NCBI RefSeq assembly: GCF_000379125.1
Contig: NZ_KB900626.1
Coordinates: forward strand, 2,490,667 to 2,554,666
Length of the DNA stretch: 64,000 bases
From: Methylosinus sp. LW4
GTDB taxonomy: Bacteria > Pseudomonadota > Alphaproteobacteria > Rhizobiales > Beijerinckiaceae
Reading direction: 5' to 3'
The position numbers were made by a program, and so were the translations under genes. Positions 63,788-64,000 of this stretch are shown here, in pieces (the stretch's first letter is position 1; each line of letters begins with the position of its first letter). The notes beneath the pieces are model-generated. The model did no database searches, was not told the origin of the DNA, and was given only the letters and a program-made list of their open reading frames with translations.

Positions 63788-64000
63788 GACGTCCCCCTCT
63801 CTCGCTCGTTCACTCTCTCTCGTCCGCGCGGACGAGCTCTCCTTCACTGCACGAGCTCTTGCCTTCGCACGCGCGGCGCCTTACTCGGCCTAGTCGAATG
63901 CGCGCGAGCCCCCTCGACGACGGCGTGAAACCGCGCCGGGAGGCGAGATATAGCGGATATTCCGCGCAAAGTCCGAAAATGAGGCTCCATGCCGATCAGC

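Noticed and set aside
63979..64000. Possible start of a further rightward gene (ATG at 63989 after GAGG)
   Set aside because: Only four codons are inside the window, too little to support a gene.

Overview
The window comes from the chromosome of a GC-rich alphaproteobacterial (type II) methanotroph of the Methylosinus/Methylocystis group. The decisive marker is a complete particulate methane monooxygenase operon, pmoC-pmoA-pmoB, on the minus strand at 58243-61478, with subunit lengths of 256, 252 and 431 residues. A PPi-type phosphofructokinase, homospermidine synthase, GapR (DUF2312), a PmtA-type phosphatidylethanolamine methyltransferase and an alphaproteobacterial 6S RNA in front of the 5-formyl-THF cyclo-ligase gene fit the same assignment. 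I saw no CRISPR array, prophage, insertion sequence, tRNA or rRNA.

Layout. 1-5455 (minus): clpX (cut by the window edge), PPi-phosphofructokinase, secA. 5665-10819: accessory stretch with a ParDE toxin-antitoxin pair, a NodB-fold protein lacking the canonical Asp-Asp motif, a GNAT gene whose start codon overlaps that protein's start on the other strand, a zinc alcohol dehydrogenase, an APH-kinase fusion, and a frameshifted HTH antitoxin remnant next to a 34-bp perfect palindrome. 10824-16607: pmtA, mnmA, a GNAT, a small conserved protein, prs and an acyl-CoA synthetase. 16641-19538: a bactofilin/ParA-like ATPase pair and hemN. 19943-25962: Inh-type inhibitor, Gly/Trp/His-rich secreted protein, bpt, RDD protein, gapR, an outer-membrane barrel and a Wzy/O-antigen-ligase-type membrane protein. 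26079-38991: mgtA, fthC with 6S RNA, glnE, an MFS carrier, a parvulin, argJ, a HAD phosphatase, two lipoproteins and mutT. 38996-41425: two DUF-family proteins. 41551-48979: a classical rimP-nusA-ylxR-infB-rbfA-truB operon with a promoter and a leader terminator. 49108-53317: murI, homospermidine synthase, a small secreted protein and a TPR-less GT41 (O-GlcNAc transferase-like) protein. 53455-57348: sulfate ABC importer cysA-cysW-cysT-sbp. 57489-61478: a PmoD-like gene and pmoBAC with an AT-rich upstream control region. 62046-63787: folK, folP and a pterin dehydratase.

How it fits together. The pmo operon supplies the first step of methane oxidation. PmtA and SecA serve the membrane load this enzyme needs. 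The PmoD-like gene lies just past a strong intrinsic terminator after pmoB and is followed by the sulfate importer. Most other genes are housekeeping. The less expected items are the bactofilin-ATPase pair, the possible PmoD, the degenerate antitoxin with its palindrome, the TPR-less GT41 protein, the altered NodB-fold protein, and several strong hairpins in leaders (rimP operon, parvulin) or without an obvious upstream gene (19832-19867).
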